Shown: piece by piece, positions 7,123 through 15,664 of the stretch
How positions within the stretch are numbered: the first letter of the stretch is position 1
Layout of the letters: each line of letters starts with the position of its first letter
NCBI GenBank assembly: GCA_034669525.1
Contig: JAXDNH010000135.1
Span: forward strand, 1 to 19,270
Source of the DNA: JAFASC01 sp034669525
Lineage (GTDB): Bacteria; Pseudomonadota; Alphaproteobacteria; Rhizobiales; Beijerinckiaceae
Length of the DNA stretch: 19,270 bases
Direction: 5' to 3'
Program-made: the position numbers and the translations under genes
The notes under the pieces: model-generated
Databases searched by the model: none
Told to the model about the DNA's origin: nothing
The model's input: only the letters and a program-made list of their open reading frames with translations

Positions 7123-7869
7123 GTGTTGGTGCAGGCGCAGGACGAGACGGTATTGGCCGGTGGAAGCGATTCCGCGGCACGTCGTCGCATGCGCGCCGAG
7201 CACGACGGGCCGGAGCGGATGTGCATCGTCACGCGCGAGCGCCGCTCGCCTGAGGAGCTGATCCGGTTCGTTCTCGGGCCTGAGGGAACGGTCGTTCCCG
7301 ATATCAAAGCGAAACTGCCAGGCCGCGGCGTTTGGGTCACCGCGCGGGCAAAGCTTGTTGAAGATGCCGTTCGCCGTCAGGCCTTTTCGCGCGGGCTGAA
7401 GGCCAATGCTAAGGCCGCAGCAACTCTGCCGGCGGATGTCGACGCACTGCTTGAACGCGACTGCCTGCAATCGCTGTCACTCGCCAATAAAGCCGGCGCG
7501 GTTGTCACCGGCTTCACCAAGGTCGAGGCGGCAATCAACGGCGGCAACATCGCCCTGCTCCTGCATGCCAAGGACGCGAGCGCCGACGGAATCCGCAAAG
7601 TTGCACAGGCCGCTCGGCGCAAATACGGGGCGTCATGCCCGCCCGAGATCAATCTTTTCGAGTCGGGCCAATTGGATTTGGCACTCGGGCGAGCAAATGT
7701 GATACACGCAGCGCTCAAAGTGGAGCCGGCGAGCAGAGCCTTTCTCGCGCGGTGCCGCCGGCTTGCCGCCTATCGCTCGATGGGCCTCGCGGATGAGCCG
7801 AATATGGCTCCGGAGGCGGGCTCCGGGGCACAGAATCGTGAAGGGCTTCGGCCTGGGACGCAGGAATGA
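7123..7869 (+). CDS. ylxR: YlxR-type RNA-binding protein fused to an L7Ae-like domain
   Basis: The 248-aa product has two parts. Residues about 28-100 match the YlxR/DUF448 fold: ERMCIVTRERRSPEELIRFV (31-50) and LPGRGVWVT (65-73). Residues about 114-200 (LANKAGAVVTGFTKVEAAI, then NIALLLHAKDAS) resemble the L7Ae/L30e kink-turn RNA-binding family. The fusion is common in alphaproteobacteria, whereas Bacillus YlxR (RnpM, an RNase P-associated protein) is a single domain of about 90 aa with a separate YlxQ. Role: RNA binding linked to RNase P or ribosome function, by homology. It lies 24 bp after nusA, and its stop overlaps the infB start by 4 nt (ATGA), indicating translational coupling. The non-ATG start is supported by the Shine-Dalgarno at 7106. 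Confidence 0.88.
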   Translation: MLVQAQDETVLAGGSDSAARRRMRAEHDGPERMCIVTRERRSPEELIRFVLGPEGTVVPDIKAKLPGRGVWVTARAKLVEDAVRRQAFSRGLKANAKAAATLPADVDALLERDCLQSLSLANKAGAVVTGFTKVEAAINGGNIALLLHAKDASADGIRKVAQAARRKYGASCPPEINLFESGQLDLALGRANVIHAALKVEPASRAFLARCRRLAAYRSMGLADEPNMAPEAGSGAQNREGLRPGTQE

Positions 7870-10460
7870 GTGAAACGAAAAACAGTGGGGAGAAAACCCT
7901 GTCGGTACCAGGCAAGACGCTTTCCTTAAAGCGCTCCTCGGTCGAACAGGGGATGGTGCGTCAAAGCTTCTCGCATGGCCGCTCGAAGGCGGTCGTCGTC
8001 GAGAAGGTGAAGCGGCGGCCGGGTCCTGGCGAAAAGCCGATCGCCGCGAGCGCTGCTCCGGCCGCGGCACCTGTCGCGCCGCTGCTGCGGCCACAGCCGA
8101 CGACGACGCCCTCGGGCCGCGCCCTGCCGCCCTCCGCCCCGAAGGCGGAGGCTCCCGCCGCCGCGCCACGGGCGCCAAGCGGCGTCGTACTTCGCACCCT
8201 CACCGATGAGGAGCGCGACGCGCGCGCCCGCGCGCTGGTCGATTCGCGCTCGCGCGAGGAGGAAGATCGCCGTCAGGCCGAGATCGACTCGAAGGCGCGT
8301 GCTGAGCGCCAGTCGCGCGAGCAGGCCGAACGCGAAGCCGCCGAGACGCGGAAACGCGAGGAGGACGCCCGCCACCAGCGCGAGGCGGAGACGAAAAGGA
8401 AGGCGGAGGAGGCCGCACAGCGCCGCCTCCCGCAGGATGCTGCACCGGGTGCGGGTGGGCTGCGCGCCGGCGAATCCGCCGAGGAACGCCGGCCCGGAAT
8501 GCTGCGCCGTCCGCCGCTCTCCATGCCGAAGACCCCGTTGCCGGCGCGGCCGTCGCGCGGTGGGGAGAAAAGCCGCGGCCGCCTGACCGTCGCGAGCGCC
8601 ACGTCCGGCGAGGACGAGCGCACGCGTTCCGTCGCCTCCTTCCGCCGCCGCGTGCAGCGGCTCAAGGGCTTCGGCGCAGGAGATCCGAAGGAGAAGCTCG
8701 CGCGCGAGGTCGTGCTGCCCGAGACGATCACCATCCAGGAACTCGCGAACCGCATGTCGGAACGCGGCGTCGATGTGATCAAGCTGCTGATGCGCGAAGG
8801 CGAGATGCGCAAAATCACCGACGTGATCGACGCTGACACGGCACAGCTTATTGCCGAGGAACTCGGCCATACCGTCAAGCGCGTCGCCGAATCCGACGTC
8901 GAAGAGGGTCTCTTCGACGTGCCGGATGCCGACGCCCGCCTCGAGCCGCGGCCGCCCGTGGTCACCATCATGGGCCACGTTGACCATGGCAAAACATCGC
9001 TGCTTGACGCGATCCGCCATGCCAACGTCGTCTCCGGCGAAGCCGGCGGCATTACGCAGCATATCGGCGCCTATCAGGTGACGGCGCCGAGCGGGCAGCT
9101 CATCACCTTCATCGACACGCCGGGCCACGCAGCGTTCACGGCGATGCGCGCACGTGGCGCCAAGGTCACCGATATCGTGGTGTTGGTCGTCGCCGCCGAC
9201 GACGGCGTGATGCCGCAGACCGTGGAAGCCATCAATCACGCGCGCGCCGCCCGCGTGCCAATGATCGTCGCGATCAACAAGATCGACAAACCCGACGCCA
9301 AACCCGAGCGCGTGCGTACCGAGCTCCTGCAGCACGACGTGCAGGTCGAGAGCATGGGCGGCGAGACGCTCGAAATTGAGGTCTCTGCGACCAAGCAGAC
9401 CAATCTTGACAAGCTGCTCGAAGCGATCGCGCTGCAGGCCGAGCTCCTCGACCTAAAGGCCAATCCGGACCGCGCCGCGGAAGGCACCGTCATCGAGGCC
9501 CGGCTCGACCGTGGCCGCGGTCCCGTCGCAACGGTGCTCGTCCAGCGCGGCACGCTTGATGTAGGCGATCTTGTTGTTGCAGGCAGCCAATGGGGCCGCG
9601 TCCGCGCCCTCCTCGACGACAAGGGCGAGGCCGTGCTCGACGCCGGCCCCTCGGCTCCGGTCGAGGTGCTCGGCTTCTCCGGCGCGCCGGAGGCCGGCGA
9701 CCGCGTCGCCGTCGTCGAGACCGAGGCGCGCGCCCGCGAGATCACGGAGTACCGCGAGCGCCAGAAGCGCGACAAGATCGCCGCGCGCGGCGGCTCGGCG
9801 CGCAGCTCGCTCGCCGACATGATGAGCCAGGTGAAGACCGCCGGCCGCAAGGAATTCCCGCTGCTCATCAAGGGCGACGTGCAGGGCTCGGTCGAAGCCA
9901 TCATCGCCTCCCTCGAGAAGCTTGGCACGGAGGAAGTCGGCGCGCGCGTCATTCACGCCGGCGTCGGCGGCATCACCGAATCCGACATCACCTTGGCGGA
10001 AGCCTCGAACGCCGCCGTCATCGGCTTCAATGTTCGTGCGCACAAGGAAGCGCGCGAGGAGGCCGAACGCAGCGGCATTGAAATCCGCTACTACAATATC
10101 ATCTATAATCTCGTCGACGACGTGAAGGCCGCAATGTCCGGCCTGCTGGCGCCGACGCTGCGCGAAACGATGCTCGGCAACGCGCAGATCCTCGAAGTCT
10201 TCAATATTTCGAAGATCGGCAAAGTTGCCGGTTGTCGCGTCACCGACGGCACCGTCGAGCGCGGCGCCAATGTCCGGCTCATCCGCGACAATGTCGTCGT
10301 GCACGAGGGCAAGCTTTCGACGCTGAAGCGCTTCAAGGACGAGGTTCGCGAAGTCCAGGCCGGCCAGGAATGCGGCATGGCGTTCGAGAATTATCAGGAT
10401 ATGCGCGCCGGCGACGTCATCGAGTGCTACCGCGTCGAGGAGATCAAGCGCACGCTCTAA
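7866..10460 (+). CDS. infB: Translation initiation factor IF-2
   Basis: IF-2 is the GTPase that brings fMet-tRNA to the 30S subunit and promotes subunit joining. The 864-aa product starts with the alphaproteobacterial N-terminus KTLSLKRSSVEQGMVRQSFS, then a Pro/Ala-rich stretch and a highly charged Arg/Glu segment (about 115-190, likely helical), then the IF2-N domain. The G domain is intact: GHVDHGKT (370-377), GGITQHI (394-400), DTPGH (417-421), NKID (471-474) and SAT (507-509). Domains II, III and C2 follow to the end (IECYRVEEIKRTL). The start ATG overlaps the ylxR stop by 4 nt. The long antisense frames over this gene are composition artefacts. Confidence 0.98.
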   Translation: MSETKNSGEKTLSVPGKTLSLKRSSVEQGMVRQSFSHGRSKAVVVEKVKRRPGPGEKPIAASAAPAAAPVAPLLRPQPTTTPSGRALPPSAPKAEAPAAAPRAPSGVVLRTLTDEERDARARALVDSRSREEEDRRQAEIDSKARAERQSREQAEREAAETRKREEDARHQREAETKRKAEEAAQRRLPQDAAPGAGGLRAGESAEERRPGMLRRPPLSMPKTPLPARPSRGGEKSRGRLTVASATSGEDERTRSVASFRRRVQRLKGFGAGDPKEKLAREVVLPETITIQELANRMSERGVDVIKLLMREGEMRKITDVIDADTAQLIAEELGHTVKRVAESDVEEGLFDVPDADARLEPRPPVVTIMGHVDHGKTSLLDAIRHANVVSGEAGGITQHIGAYQVTAPSGQLITFIDTPGHAAFTAMRARGAKVTDIVVLVVAADDGVMPQTVEAINHARAARVPMIVAINKIDKPDAKPERVRTELLQHDVQVESMGGETLEIEVSATKQTNLDKLLEAIALQAELLDLKANPDRAAEGTVIEARLDRGRGPVATVLVQRGTLDVGDLVVAGSQWGRVRALLDDKGEAVLDAGPSAPVEVLGFSGAPEAGDRVAVVETEARAREITEYRERQKRDKIAARGGSARSSLADMMSQVKTAGRKEFPLLIKGDVQGSVEAIIASLEKLGTEEVGARVIHAGVGGITESDITLAEASNAAVIGFNVRAHKEAREEAERSGIEIRYYNIIYNLVDDVKAAMSGLLAPTLRETMLGNAQILEVFNISKIGKVAGCRVTDGTVERGANVRLIRDNVVVHEGKLSTLKRFKDEVREVQAGQECGMAFENYQDMRAGDVIECYRVEEIKRTL

Positions 10461-10492
10461 AGGCGCGCGCTGTTTTGCGAGAACCTTCATTT

Positions 10493-10520
10493 GAAGCCGC
10501 GGGTTTTTAGCCCGCGGTTC
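10493..10520 (+). other. Intercistronic hairpin between infB and rbfA
   Basis: GAA-g-CCGCGGG (10493-10503) and CCCGCGG-TTC (10511-10520) pair over 10 bp with one bulged G; the loop is TTTTTAG. No T-run follows the stem, so it is not a standard terminator, though it begins only 33 nt after the infB stop and ends 14 nt before rbfA. It could set RNA processing or decay between the two cistrons (inference). Confidence 0.6.
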
Positions 10521-10534
10521 GAGAAACTCACCCC

Positions 10535-10948
10535 ATGTCCAGATCACATCACAACGGCGGCGAGCCGTCGCAGCGCATGCTGCGGGTTGCCGAACTCATC
10601 CGCCATTCCATGGCGGAGCTTCTCACCCGCGGCACGATCAACGATCCCGTGCTCGAAGGGCATGTGGTCACGGTGCCGCGCGTAAAAATGAGTCCGGACC
10701 TGAAGCTCGCGAGCGTCTACGTCATGCCGCTCGGCGGCAAGGCGGCGACCGAAGTCATCGCCGCGCTCGATCGCCACAAGAAATATTTGCGCACCGAAAT
10801 CGCGCATCGCATCAATCTGAAATTCGCGCCGGAAATCCGCTTTAAGATCGATGATAGTTTCGATAATGTCAGCAAGATCGACGCATTGTTGAATTCCGAT
10901 AAGGTCAAACAGGACTTGCAGCCGCGTAAAGAGCCAGGCGACAAGTAA
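10535..10948 (+). CDS. rbfA: 30S ribosome-binding factor RbfA
   Basis: RbfA is a KH-like protein needed for 16S rRNA 5'-end maturation and 30S assembly, acting with the RimP and IF-2 steps. The 137-aa product shows the family layout: RMLRVAELIRHSMAELLTRG (14-33), then VTVPRVKMSPDLKLASVYVMP, the helix KKYLRTEIAHRINLKFAPEIRF and DNVSKIDALL near the end. Length is normal. It is the last gene of the rimP-nusA-ylxR-infB-rbfA operon here, 74 bp after infB, and faces the amidase gene convergently across 26 bp. The truB gene that commonly follows rbfA is absent. Confidence 0.96.
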   Translation: MSRSHHNGGEPSQRMLRVAELIRHSMAELLTRGTINDPVLEGHVVTVPRVKMSPDLKLASVYVMPLGGKAATEVIAALDRHKKYLRTEIAHRINLKFAPEIRFKIDDSFDNVSKIDALLNSDKVKQDLQPRKEPGDK

Positions 10949-10974
10949 GCCACCCTCGCCTTGAGGTCCTGTTT

Positions 10975-12393
10975 CTAAGCCGCACGCGGGTCGATCGGCC
11001 GCACGCCAAGCCCGAAAATATCTTCGAGGAGCTTCGCCCCGGCGAGCAGCTTCGCCTCGCCGTTCGCCGGCGCCACCATCTGCAATCCGACCGGCAGATC
11101 ATCGCGCGTGAAGCCGCAGGGCAGCGACAACGCGCAAGCGCCGGCAAGCGTAATCGCATAGACGATCGCCAGCCACTCAATGTAATTGCCAAAGCGGTGA
11201 CCGTCGCATTCCTCGACATAGCGCTGGCCGATCGGGAACGGCGGCACGATCGTTGCGGGACATAGCAAGAGATCGTAATCGCGCAGGAAGCTGTCGAGCC
11301 GCCGCGCCAATTCGGCGCGCTGATGCTCGGCACGCACGATGTCGCGTGCCGTCAGCTTCAGGCCCTCCTGAATGTTCCAGACACTTTCCGGCTTGAATTT
11401 GTCGGGATGCGCCTCGAGCAGATGCGCGAGTTTGAGCGCGAAGTCGCGCGCGCGCAGCACATGGAAACATTCGTGCGCTTCGGAAAAATCCGGATGCGCT
11501 TCTTCGACGATCACGCCGGCCTCGGCAAAGCGCATCGCAGCCGCGCGGGTAATGTCGGCGACTTGGCGGTCGACCGGGGTGATACCGAGATCGCGCGAAT
11601 AAGCAATGCGGCTCGGCTTCCAGCCCGAGCGCGCGGCATCCACAAACGATTGCGCGGGCCGCGGCTTCGACAGCATGTCGCGGCTGTCTTCACCGAGCAT
11701 GGCGTCGAACATCAGCGCCATGTCCTCGACATTGCGGGCCATCGGGCCCTCGACGCTGAGCGTCGGATCGACCGTATAACGGCGCGTCGACGCAACCCGG
11801 CCGACAGTCGGACGCATGCCGACGATGCCGCAGAAACTCGCGGGATTGCGCAGACTGCCGCCGACATCCGAGCCATGCGCGAGCCACGCCATGCCGGTCG
11901 CAAGTGCCGCTGCTGCACCGCCTGAAGAACCAGCGGCGGAGAGCGCCGTGTTCCACGGATTCAGGGTCGCGCCGAACACATCGTTGAACGTGTTGGCGCC
12001 GGCGCCGAATTCCGGCACGTTCGACTTGGCATAGATGATCGCGCCTTCCGCTTCGAGTCGATCGGCGGTGATGTCGGTTTTATCAGGTACATAATCGGCG
12101 TAAATGCGCGAGCCGGAGGTCGAGCGTACACCCGCGACATTGGTGAGGTCCTTGATCGGCACCGGCATACCGGCGAGCAGGCCGCGTTCCGCGGCAGGTC
12201 TTTGCAGCAACCGGCGCGCGTGATCGCGGGCGCGGTCGAAACACAGTGTCGGCAATGCGTTGATCTTTTTATCGACTGCGGCGATGCGCCCCTCCAGCGC
12301 ATCGAGGAGATCGAGCGGCGTGATCTCGCCCTTGCGCAGGCGCGTGACAAGGTCGGTCGCGCGAGCGTTTATCAGCTCGTTCTGTGATGTCAT
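10975..12393 (-). CDS. Amidase-signature family hydrolase
   Basis: A 472-aa member of the amidase signature family with the full Ser-cisSer-Lys catalytic set: Lys81 in PIKDLTN, cis-Ser156 in AAGSSGGAA, and nucleophile Ser180 in GSDVGGSLRNPA. GAKLLEDIFG closes the C-terminus. Such enzymes hydrolyse amide bonds of varied small molecules. It resembles stand-alone amidases more than GatA: no gatC or gatB lies nearby, so a tRNA-amidation role is unlikely here. The start ATG (12391-12393) overlaps the coaBC stop by 4 nt, so it is the second gene of a coaBC-amidase operon and probably translationally coupled. A role linked to pantothenate or CoA metabolism would be speculation. The frame is intact. 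Confidence 0.88.
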   Translation of the reverse strand: MTSQNELINARATDLVTRLRKGEITPLDLLDALEGRIAAVDKKINALPTLCFDRARDHARRLLQRPAAERGLLAGMPVPIKDLTNVAGVRSTSGSRIYADYVPDKTDITADRLEAEGAIIYAKSNVPEFGAGANTFNDVFGATLNPWNTALSAAGSSGGAAAALATGMAWLAHGSDVGGSLRNPASFCGIVGMRPTVGRVASTRRYTVDPTLSVEGPMARNVEDMALMFDAMLGEDSRDMLSKPRPAQSFVDAARSGWKPSRIAYSRDLGITPVDRQVADITRAAAMRFAEAGVIVEEAHPDFSEAHECFHVLRARDFALKLAHLLEAHPDKFKPESVWNIQEGLKLTARDIVRAEHQRAELARRLDSFLRDYDLLLCPATIVPPFPIGQRYVEECDGHRFGNYIEWLAIVYAITLAGACALSLPCGFTRDDLPVGLQMVAPANGEAKLLAGAKLLEDIFGLGVRPIDPRAA

Positions 12394-13652
12394 TCCGCGC
12401 TGAGGTCTCTCGCCAAACGCGCGATCAGCCGGCGCGCGACTTCGTCCTTGTCAAGCGTCGGCCAGGAGTCAACGCCTCCCCGCGTCACGATGTGAATCGT
12501 ATTCGTGTCGCCGCCCATGATGCCGGTCGACGGCGACACATCGTTGGCGACGATGATGTCGCAGCCCTTTGCATCGAGCTTTTTGCGGGCATGTGCGAGC
12601 ACGTCATTGGTTTCGGCGGCGAAGCCGACGACAAGCTTCGGCCGTTCGTGATTGCGGTGCGCAATCGTTGCGAGGATGTCAGGATTCTCAACAAGACTGA
12701 GGCTCCGCGCGCCGCCATTGCCGCTCTTCTTTATCTTGGATGCGCCGGCCTCCGCCATGCGCCAGTCGGCAACCGCCGCGGTGGCGACAAAAATGTCGGC
12801 CGGCAGCGCCGCGTCCACAGCGGAGAGCATCTCGCGCGCGGTCTGCACGTGACTTGTTCGCACGCCCGGCGGATCGGGCAGGTTCACCGGGCCGCTGATC
12901 AGCGCGACGTCGGCGCCGGCTTCGGCCGCGGCGCGGGCGATGGCGTGACCCTGTTTGCCCGACGAGCGGTTGGCGATGTAGCGGACGGGATCGATCGGCT
13001 CGTGCGTCGGGCCTGATGTGATGACGACGCGCCGGCCGGCGAGCGCGCCGTTCGGCCCGGCCGCGCGCGCGCCGATCCCTGGCGGCAGCGGGATTGCGGT
13101 GTCGCTCTCCAGTGCCGCGGTGATCGCGGCGACGATTTCCATCGGCTCGGCCATGCGGCCGGGGCCATGCTCGCCGCAGGCCATGTCGCCATCATTCGGG
13201 CCGACGAACAGCACGCCGTCGGCGCGGAGGGTCGCGGTGTTGCGCTGCGTCGCCGGATGCAGCCACATGCGCAGGTTCATCGCCGGGGCGACGAGCACCT
13301 TCTTGTCGGTCGCGATGAGCAGCGTCGAGGCGAGGTCGCTGGCAAGGCCATTGGCGAGCTTCGCCAGGAGGTCGGCGGTCGCGGGTGCAACGACCACCAG
13401 ATCGGCGTCGCGCGAGAGCTCGATGTGGCCCATCTCCGCCTCGTCGGTCAGCGAGAAGAGGTCATCGTAGACCTTGTCGCCGGTGAGACTGGCGACGGAG
13501 AGCGGCGTGACGAACTCGCCGGCCGCCTTGGTCATGGCGGCACGGACGCTCGCGCCGCGCTCGCGCAGGCGCCGGATAAGGTCGAGCACCTTGTAGGCGG
13601 CGATGCCGCCGCCGATGACGAGAAGGATGCGTTTGCCGGAAAGCTCGGTCAT
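12390..13652 (-). CDS. coaBC: Bifunctional phosphopantothenoylcysteine decarboxylase / phosphopantothenate-cysteine ligase
   Basis: CoaBC carries out two consecutive steps of coenzyme A synthesis: ligation of 4'-phosphopantothenate to cysteine (CoaB) and FMN-dependent decarboxylation to 4'-phosphopantetheine (CoaC). The N-terminal CoaC half has GGGIAAYK (14-21), the catalytic His76 in HIELSRDAD, PAMNLRMW (123-130) and the flap MACGEHGPGRM (157-167, with Cys159). The CoaB half starts near GRRVVITSGPTHEPID (206-221) and has NRSSGKQG (228-235) and KIKK (306-309). The 420-aa length is normal for the fused enzyme. In many alphaproteobacteria coaBC lies next to ubiB and dut; here it is separated from ubiB by a three-gene plus-strand block and followed by an amidase. 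The HAD gene starts 57 bp away, divergently. Confidence 0.97.
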   Translation of the reverse strand: MTELSGKRILLVIGGGIAAYKVLDLIRRLRERGASVRAAMTKAAGEFVTPLSVASLTGDKVYDDLFSLTDEAEMGHIELSRDADLVVVAPATADLLAKLANGLASDLASTLLIATDKKVLVAPAMNLRMWLHPATQRNTATLRADGVLFVGPNDGDMACGEHGPGRMAEPMEIVAAITAALESDTAIPLPPGIGARAAGPNGALAGRRVVITSGPTHEPIDPVRYIANRSSGKQGHAIARAAAEAGADVALISGPVNLPDPPGVRTSHVQTAREMLSAVDAALPADIFVATAAVADWRMAEAGASKIKKSGNGGARSLSLVENPDILATIAHRNHERPKLVVGFAAETNDVLAHARKKLDAKGCDIIVANDVSPSTGIMGGDTNTIHIVTRGGVDSWPTLDKDEVARRLIARLARDLSAE

Positions 13653-13665
13653 GGGTTGGCCGTGA

Positions 13666-13679
13666 ACTTGGGATCAAGT
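13666..13679. promoter_or_regulatory. Small inverted repeat in the coaBC-HAD divergent spacer
   Basis: ACTTG (13666-13670) and CAAGT (13675-13679) flank GGAT in the 57-bp spacer between divergent start codons. It could be an operator serving both genes, but 5-bp arms arise easily by chance. No clear -35/-10 pair was found in this spacer. Confidence 0.2.
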
Positions 13680-13709
13680 CGCGCCGCTGTCCACTGCCTC
13701 AGAGGAATC

Positions 13710-14528
13710 ATGGCAAATAAGCCAAAGCCCCGGGTGCTCCTCGCCGATGTCGACGGCACCCTGGTGACGCCTCAAAAAGAGCTGACGCAGGAGACGCTCG
13801 CGGCGGCCCGCGAGCTGCGGGCGGCCGGCATCACCCTGGCCTTGACCAGCGGCCGCCCGCCGCGCGGCATGGCCATGCTGATCGAACCGCTGGGGCTGAC
13901 GGGCCCGATCGCCGGGTTCAACGGCGGCGTGTTCGTCAACCCCGATCTCAGCGTGATCGAGAGCCACCCACTCGACCCGGCGGTCGCGCGCGAGGCCCTT
14001 GAACTCATGCTGAAGAGCGGCCTCGACGGCTGGGTCTACACCGAAGGCGAGTGGCTGATCCGCGACAAGGACGCGCCGCATGTGGCGCGCGAGGCCTGGA
14101 CGGTGAAGTTCGCGGCACGCGTGGTGCCGGATTTTGCCGGGGAGCACCTCGCGCACGCCGTGAAGATCGTCGGCATCTCCGATGATCATGACCTCGTCGC
14201 CCGTACTGAAATGGCCGTCCAGAAGGCGCTGGGCAGCCGCGCCAGCGCGGCGCGCTCGCAGCCCTACTATCTCGACGTGACCAATCCCGAGGCCAACAAA
14301 GGGGGCGTGGTGCGCATGTTGGCGCGCACGTTGAAGATCGACCCGAAGGAGATCGCCACGATCGGCGACATGCCGAACGACGTGCTCATGTTCAAGGCGG
14401 GCGGCTTCTCGATCGCGATGGGCAATGCCAGCAAAGAGGTGCAGGCGCAGGCCGACGCGGTGGCCGACACGAACGAGGTCGACGGCTTCGCCAAGGCGGT
14501 CCGCCGGTTCGTCCTAGCTGAACAATAA
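13710..14528 (+). CDS. Cof-type HAD-superfamily phosphatase
   Basis: Start set at ATG 13710, preceded by AGAGGA (13701-13706); the same open frame runs far upstream, antisense to coaBC, but that part is not coding. The 272-aa product has all four HAD motifs: DVDGT (Asp13 nucleophile, Asp15), TSGR (46-49), the Lys197 region NKGGVVRML, and GDMPNDVLMF (219-228). The inserted cap between motifs II and III is of the Cof/IIB type. Members dephosphorylate sugar phosphates, FMN, PLP or other small phosphates; the substrate here is not readable. It is divergent from coaBC and 39 bp upstream of the first TonB-like gene, so it may share a transcript with the latter. Confidence 0.9.
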   Translation: MANKPKPRVLLADVDGTLVTPQKELTQETLAAARELRAAGITLALTSGRPPRGMAMLIEPLGLTGPIAGFNGGVFVNPDLSVIESHPLDPAVAREALELMLKSGLDGWVYTEGEWLIRDKDAPHVAREAWTVKFAARVVPDFAGEHLAHAVKIVGISDDHDLVARTEMAVQKALGSRASAARSQPYYLDVTNPEANKGGVVRMLARTLKIDPKEIATIGDMPNDVLMFKAGGFSIAMGNASKEVQAQADAVADTNEVDGFAKAVRRFVLAEQ

Positions 14529-14567
14529 GCGGGACTGTGGCCGCCTTTCCGGTGTAGATGTCGGCCC

Positions 14568-15524
14568 ATGAAGGCGAAGCGCGCAGTCTGGCCCGCGGCG
14601 CCCCTCGTTGCTGACGAGCGGCTGCGCCTGCTGCCGCGCGCCGCGCCGGCGCGAAGCATCTCACGGCCGGAGCTCGCCGCCGCGCTGGCCATCATCCTGT
14701 TTGTGCATGCGGCGCTGATCGGCTTCATCCTGTACCGCGACGGCTGGGAGCGTTTCGAAAACCCGCCCGAGCAGGAAATTCCGGTGGAGGTCGTCGCCGA
14801 GATCCCGCCTGACCCGCCGAAGCCGCCGCCCCAGCCGCAACCCGAACAGAAGCCGGAAGAAAATTACGATAAGCCGGCGTATAGCGCACCGCGCGCCGCG
14901 ACCGAGGTCGCCGCCGAGCAGACGGGCGCGCAGGACAAAACGGAGGCGCCGGAAGCACAATCAAAGGCGCAGGAGGGCGCACCCGTTCCGGCCAACAATT
15001 CCGCTCCGGCGCCGCAGGTCGCTACGTCCGCATTGCGCGGAACCGCCGAAGAGAAAATGGCTGACGAAAAGGCCGAGCCGTTTGAAGCAGCAAGCCCGTC
15101 GCCGGATACAATGCCCGGTCAGGCGAACGCCAGCGCCAGGGCAGAGAACACAGGCACCGCCGATCTCATGCGGCAATTGTCGTCAGCGCAGCCCGCGCTC
15201 TCGAGCTTCAGTTTCGCCGCGACGACGCGGCTCGCGCCGCTGACCGGCGGCAACGAGGACAATCGCTTCATGTCGAACGTCTTCGCCAAAATTCTGAGCA
15301 AGAAGCGCTACCCTAAGAGCGCCGCGGCGCGCCATGCGAGCGGCACCGTCATGGTCTCCTTCATCATCGATGCAGAGGGCGGGCTCGTCTATCAGACGGT
15401 CTCGCATTCGAGCGGCGAGTCGGATTTAGATGCCGAAGCGATCGCCGCGGTGAAAGCCGCAGCGCCTTATCCCGCGCCGCCGCCCGGCGCGCCGCGCAGC
15501 CTGCTCGCGACGCTGAAGTTTTGA
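14568..15524 (+). CDS. TonB-like energy-transducer protein, copy 1
   Basis: The 318-aa product has the TonB layout: a short cytoplasmic N-terminus, one membrane anchor (about 37-56, ILFVHAALIGFILY) with His47 inside the helix like TonB His20, a Pro/Glu-rich periplasmic stretch (about 66-150), a linker motif (FSF 214-216, TGGNEDNR 226-233, NVFAKILSKKRYP 237-249) and a TonB/TolA-type C-terminal domain (about 246-318, GTVMVSF, SSG, PAPPPG, ending LKF). Such proteins couple the inner-membrane proton gradient to outer-membrane transport through ExbBD. No exbB, exbD or receptor gene is near. No Shine-Dalgarno precedes the ATG, so the start is uncertain. It is paralogous to the next gene. Confidence 0.85.
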   Translation: MKAKRAVWPAAPLVADERLRLLPRAAPARSISRPELAAALAIILFVHAALIGFILYRDGWERFENPPEQEIPVEVVAEIPPDPPKPPPQPQPEQKPEENYDKPAYSAPRAATEVAAEQTGAQDKTEAPEAQSKAQEGAPVPANNSAPAPQVATSALRGTAEEKMADEKAEPFEAASPSPDTMPGQANASARAENTGTADLMRQLSSAQPALSSFSFAATTRLAPLTGGNEDNRFMSNVFAKILSKKRYPKSAAARHASGTVMVSFIIDAEGGLVYQTVSHSSGESDLDAEAIAAVKAAAPYPAPPPGAPRSLLATLKF

Positions 15525-15664
15525 CGAATCCCAAAACATGCCGGCAGTGGATTTCGCCAAGCCGCGCTTCGGCGCATCCGACAAATTGAGTGGCACGCCG
15601 CTGCGAGGCTCCGATCGGGCAACAGGGCGGCCAATCGCCATTTTCCGTTGCGAAGGGTTCGCGC

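Noticed and set aside
8206..8440. Arg/Glu-rich repetitive stretch in infB as a possible tandem repeat or foreign insert
   Set aside because: The charged, low-complexity N-terminal region is normal for proteobacterial IF-2 and shows no exact DNA repeat.
7926..10547. Two long minus-strand frames (469 and 364 aa) over infB
   Set aside because: They mirror infB codon structure and show no domain; infB itself has every GTPase motif.
13167..13709. Upstream extension of the HAD phosphatase frame by 181 codons
   Set aside because: It runs antisense through coaBC, while AGAGGA plus ATG 13710 gives a normal-length Cof-type protein with its first motif at residue 13.
15525..15664. 140-bp gap between the TonB-like genes as a possible third small gene
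   Set aside because: Frames here (for example from 15538) lack a ribosome site and run into copy 2 in another frame; no family resemblance. It is more likely a spacer with an unrecognised promoter.
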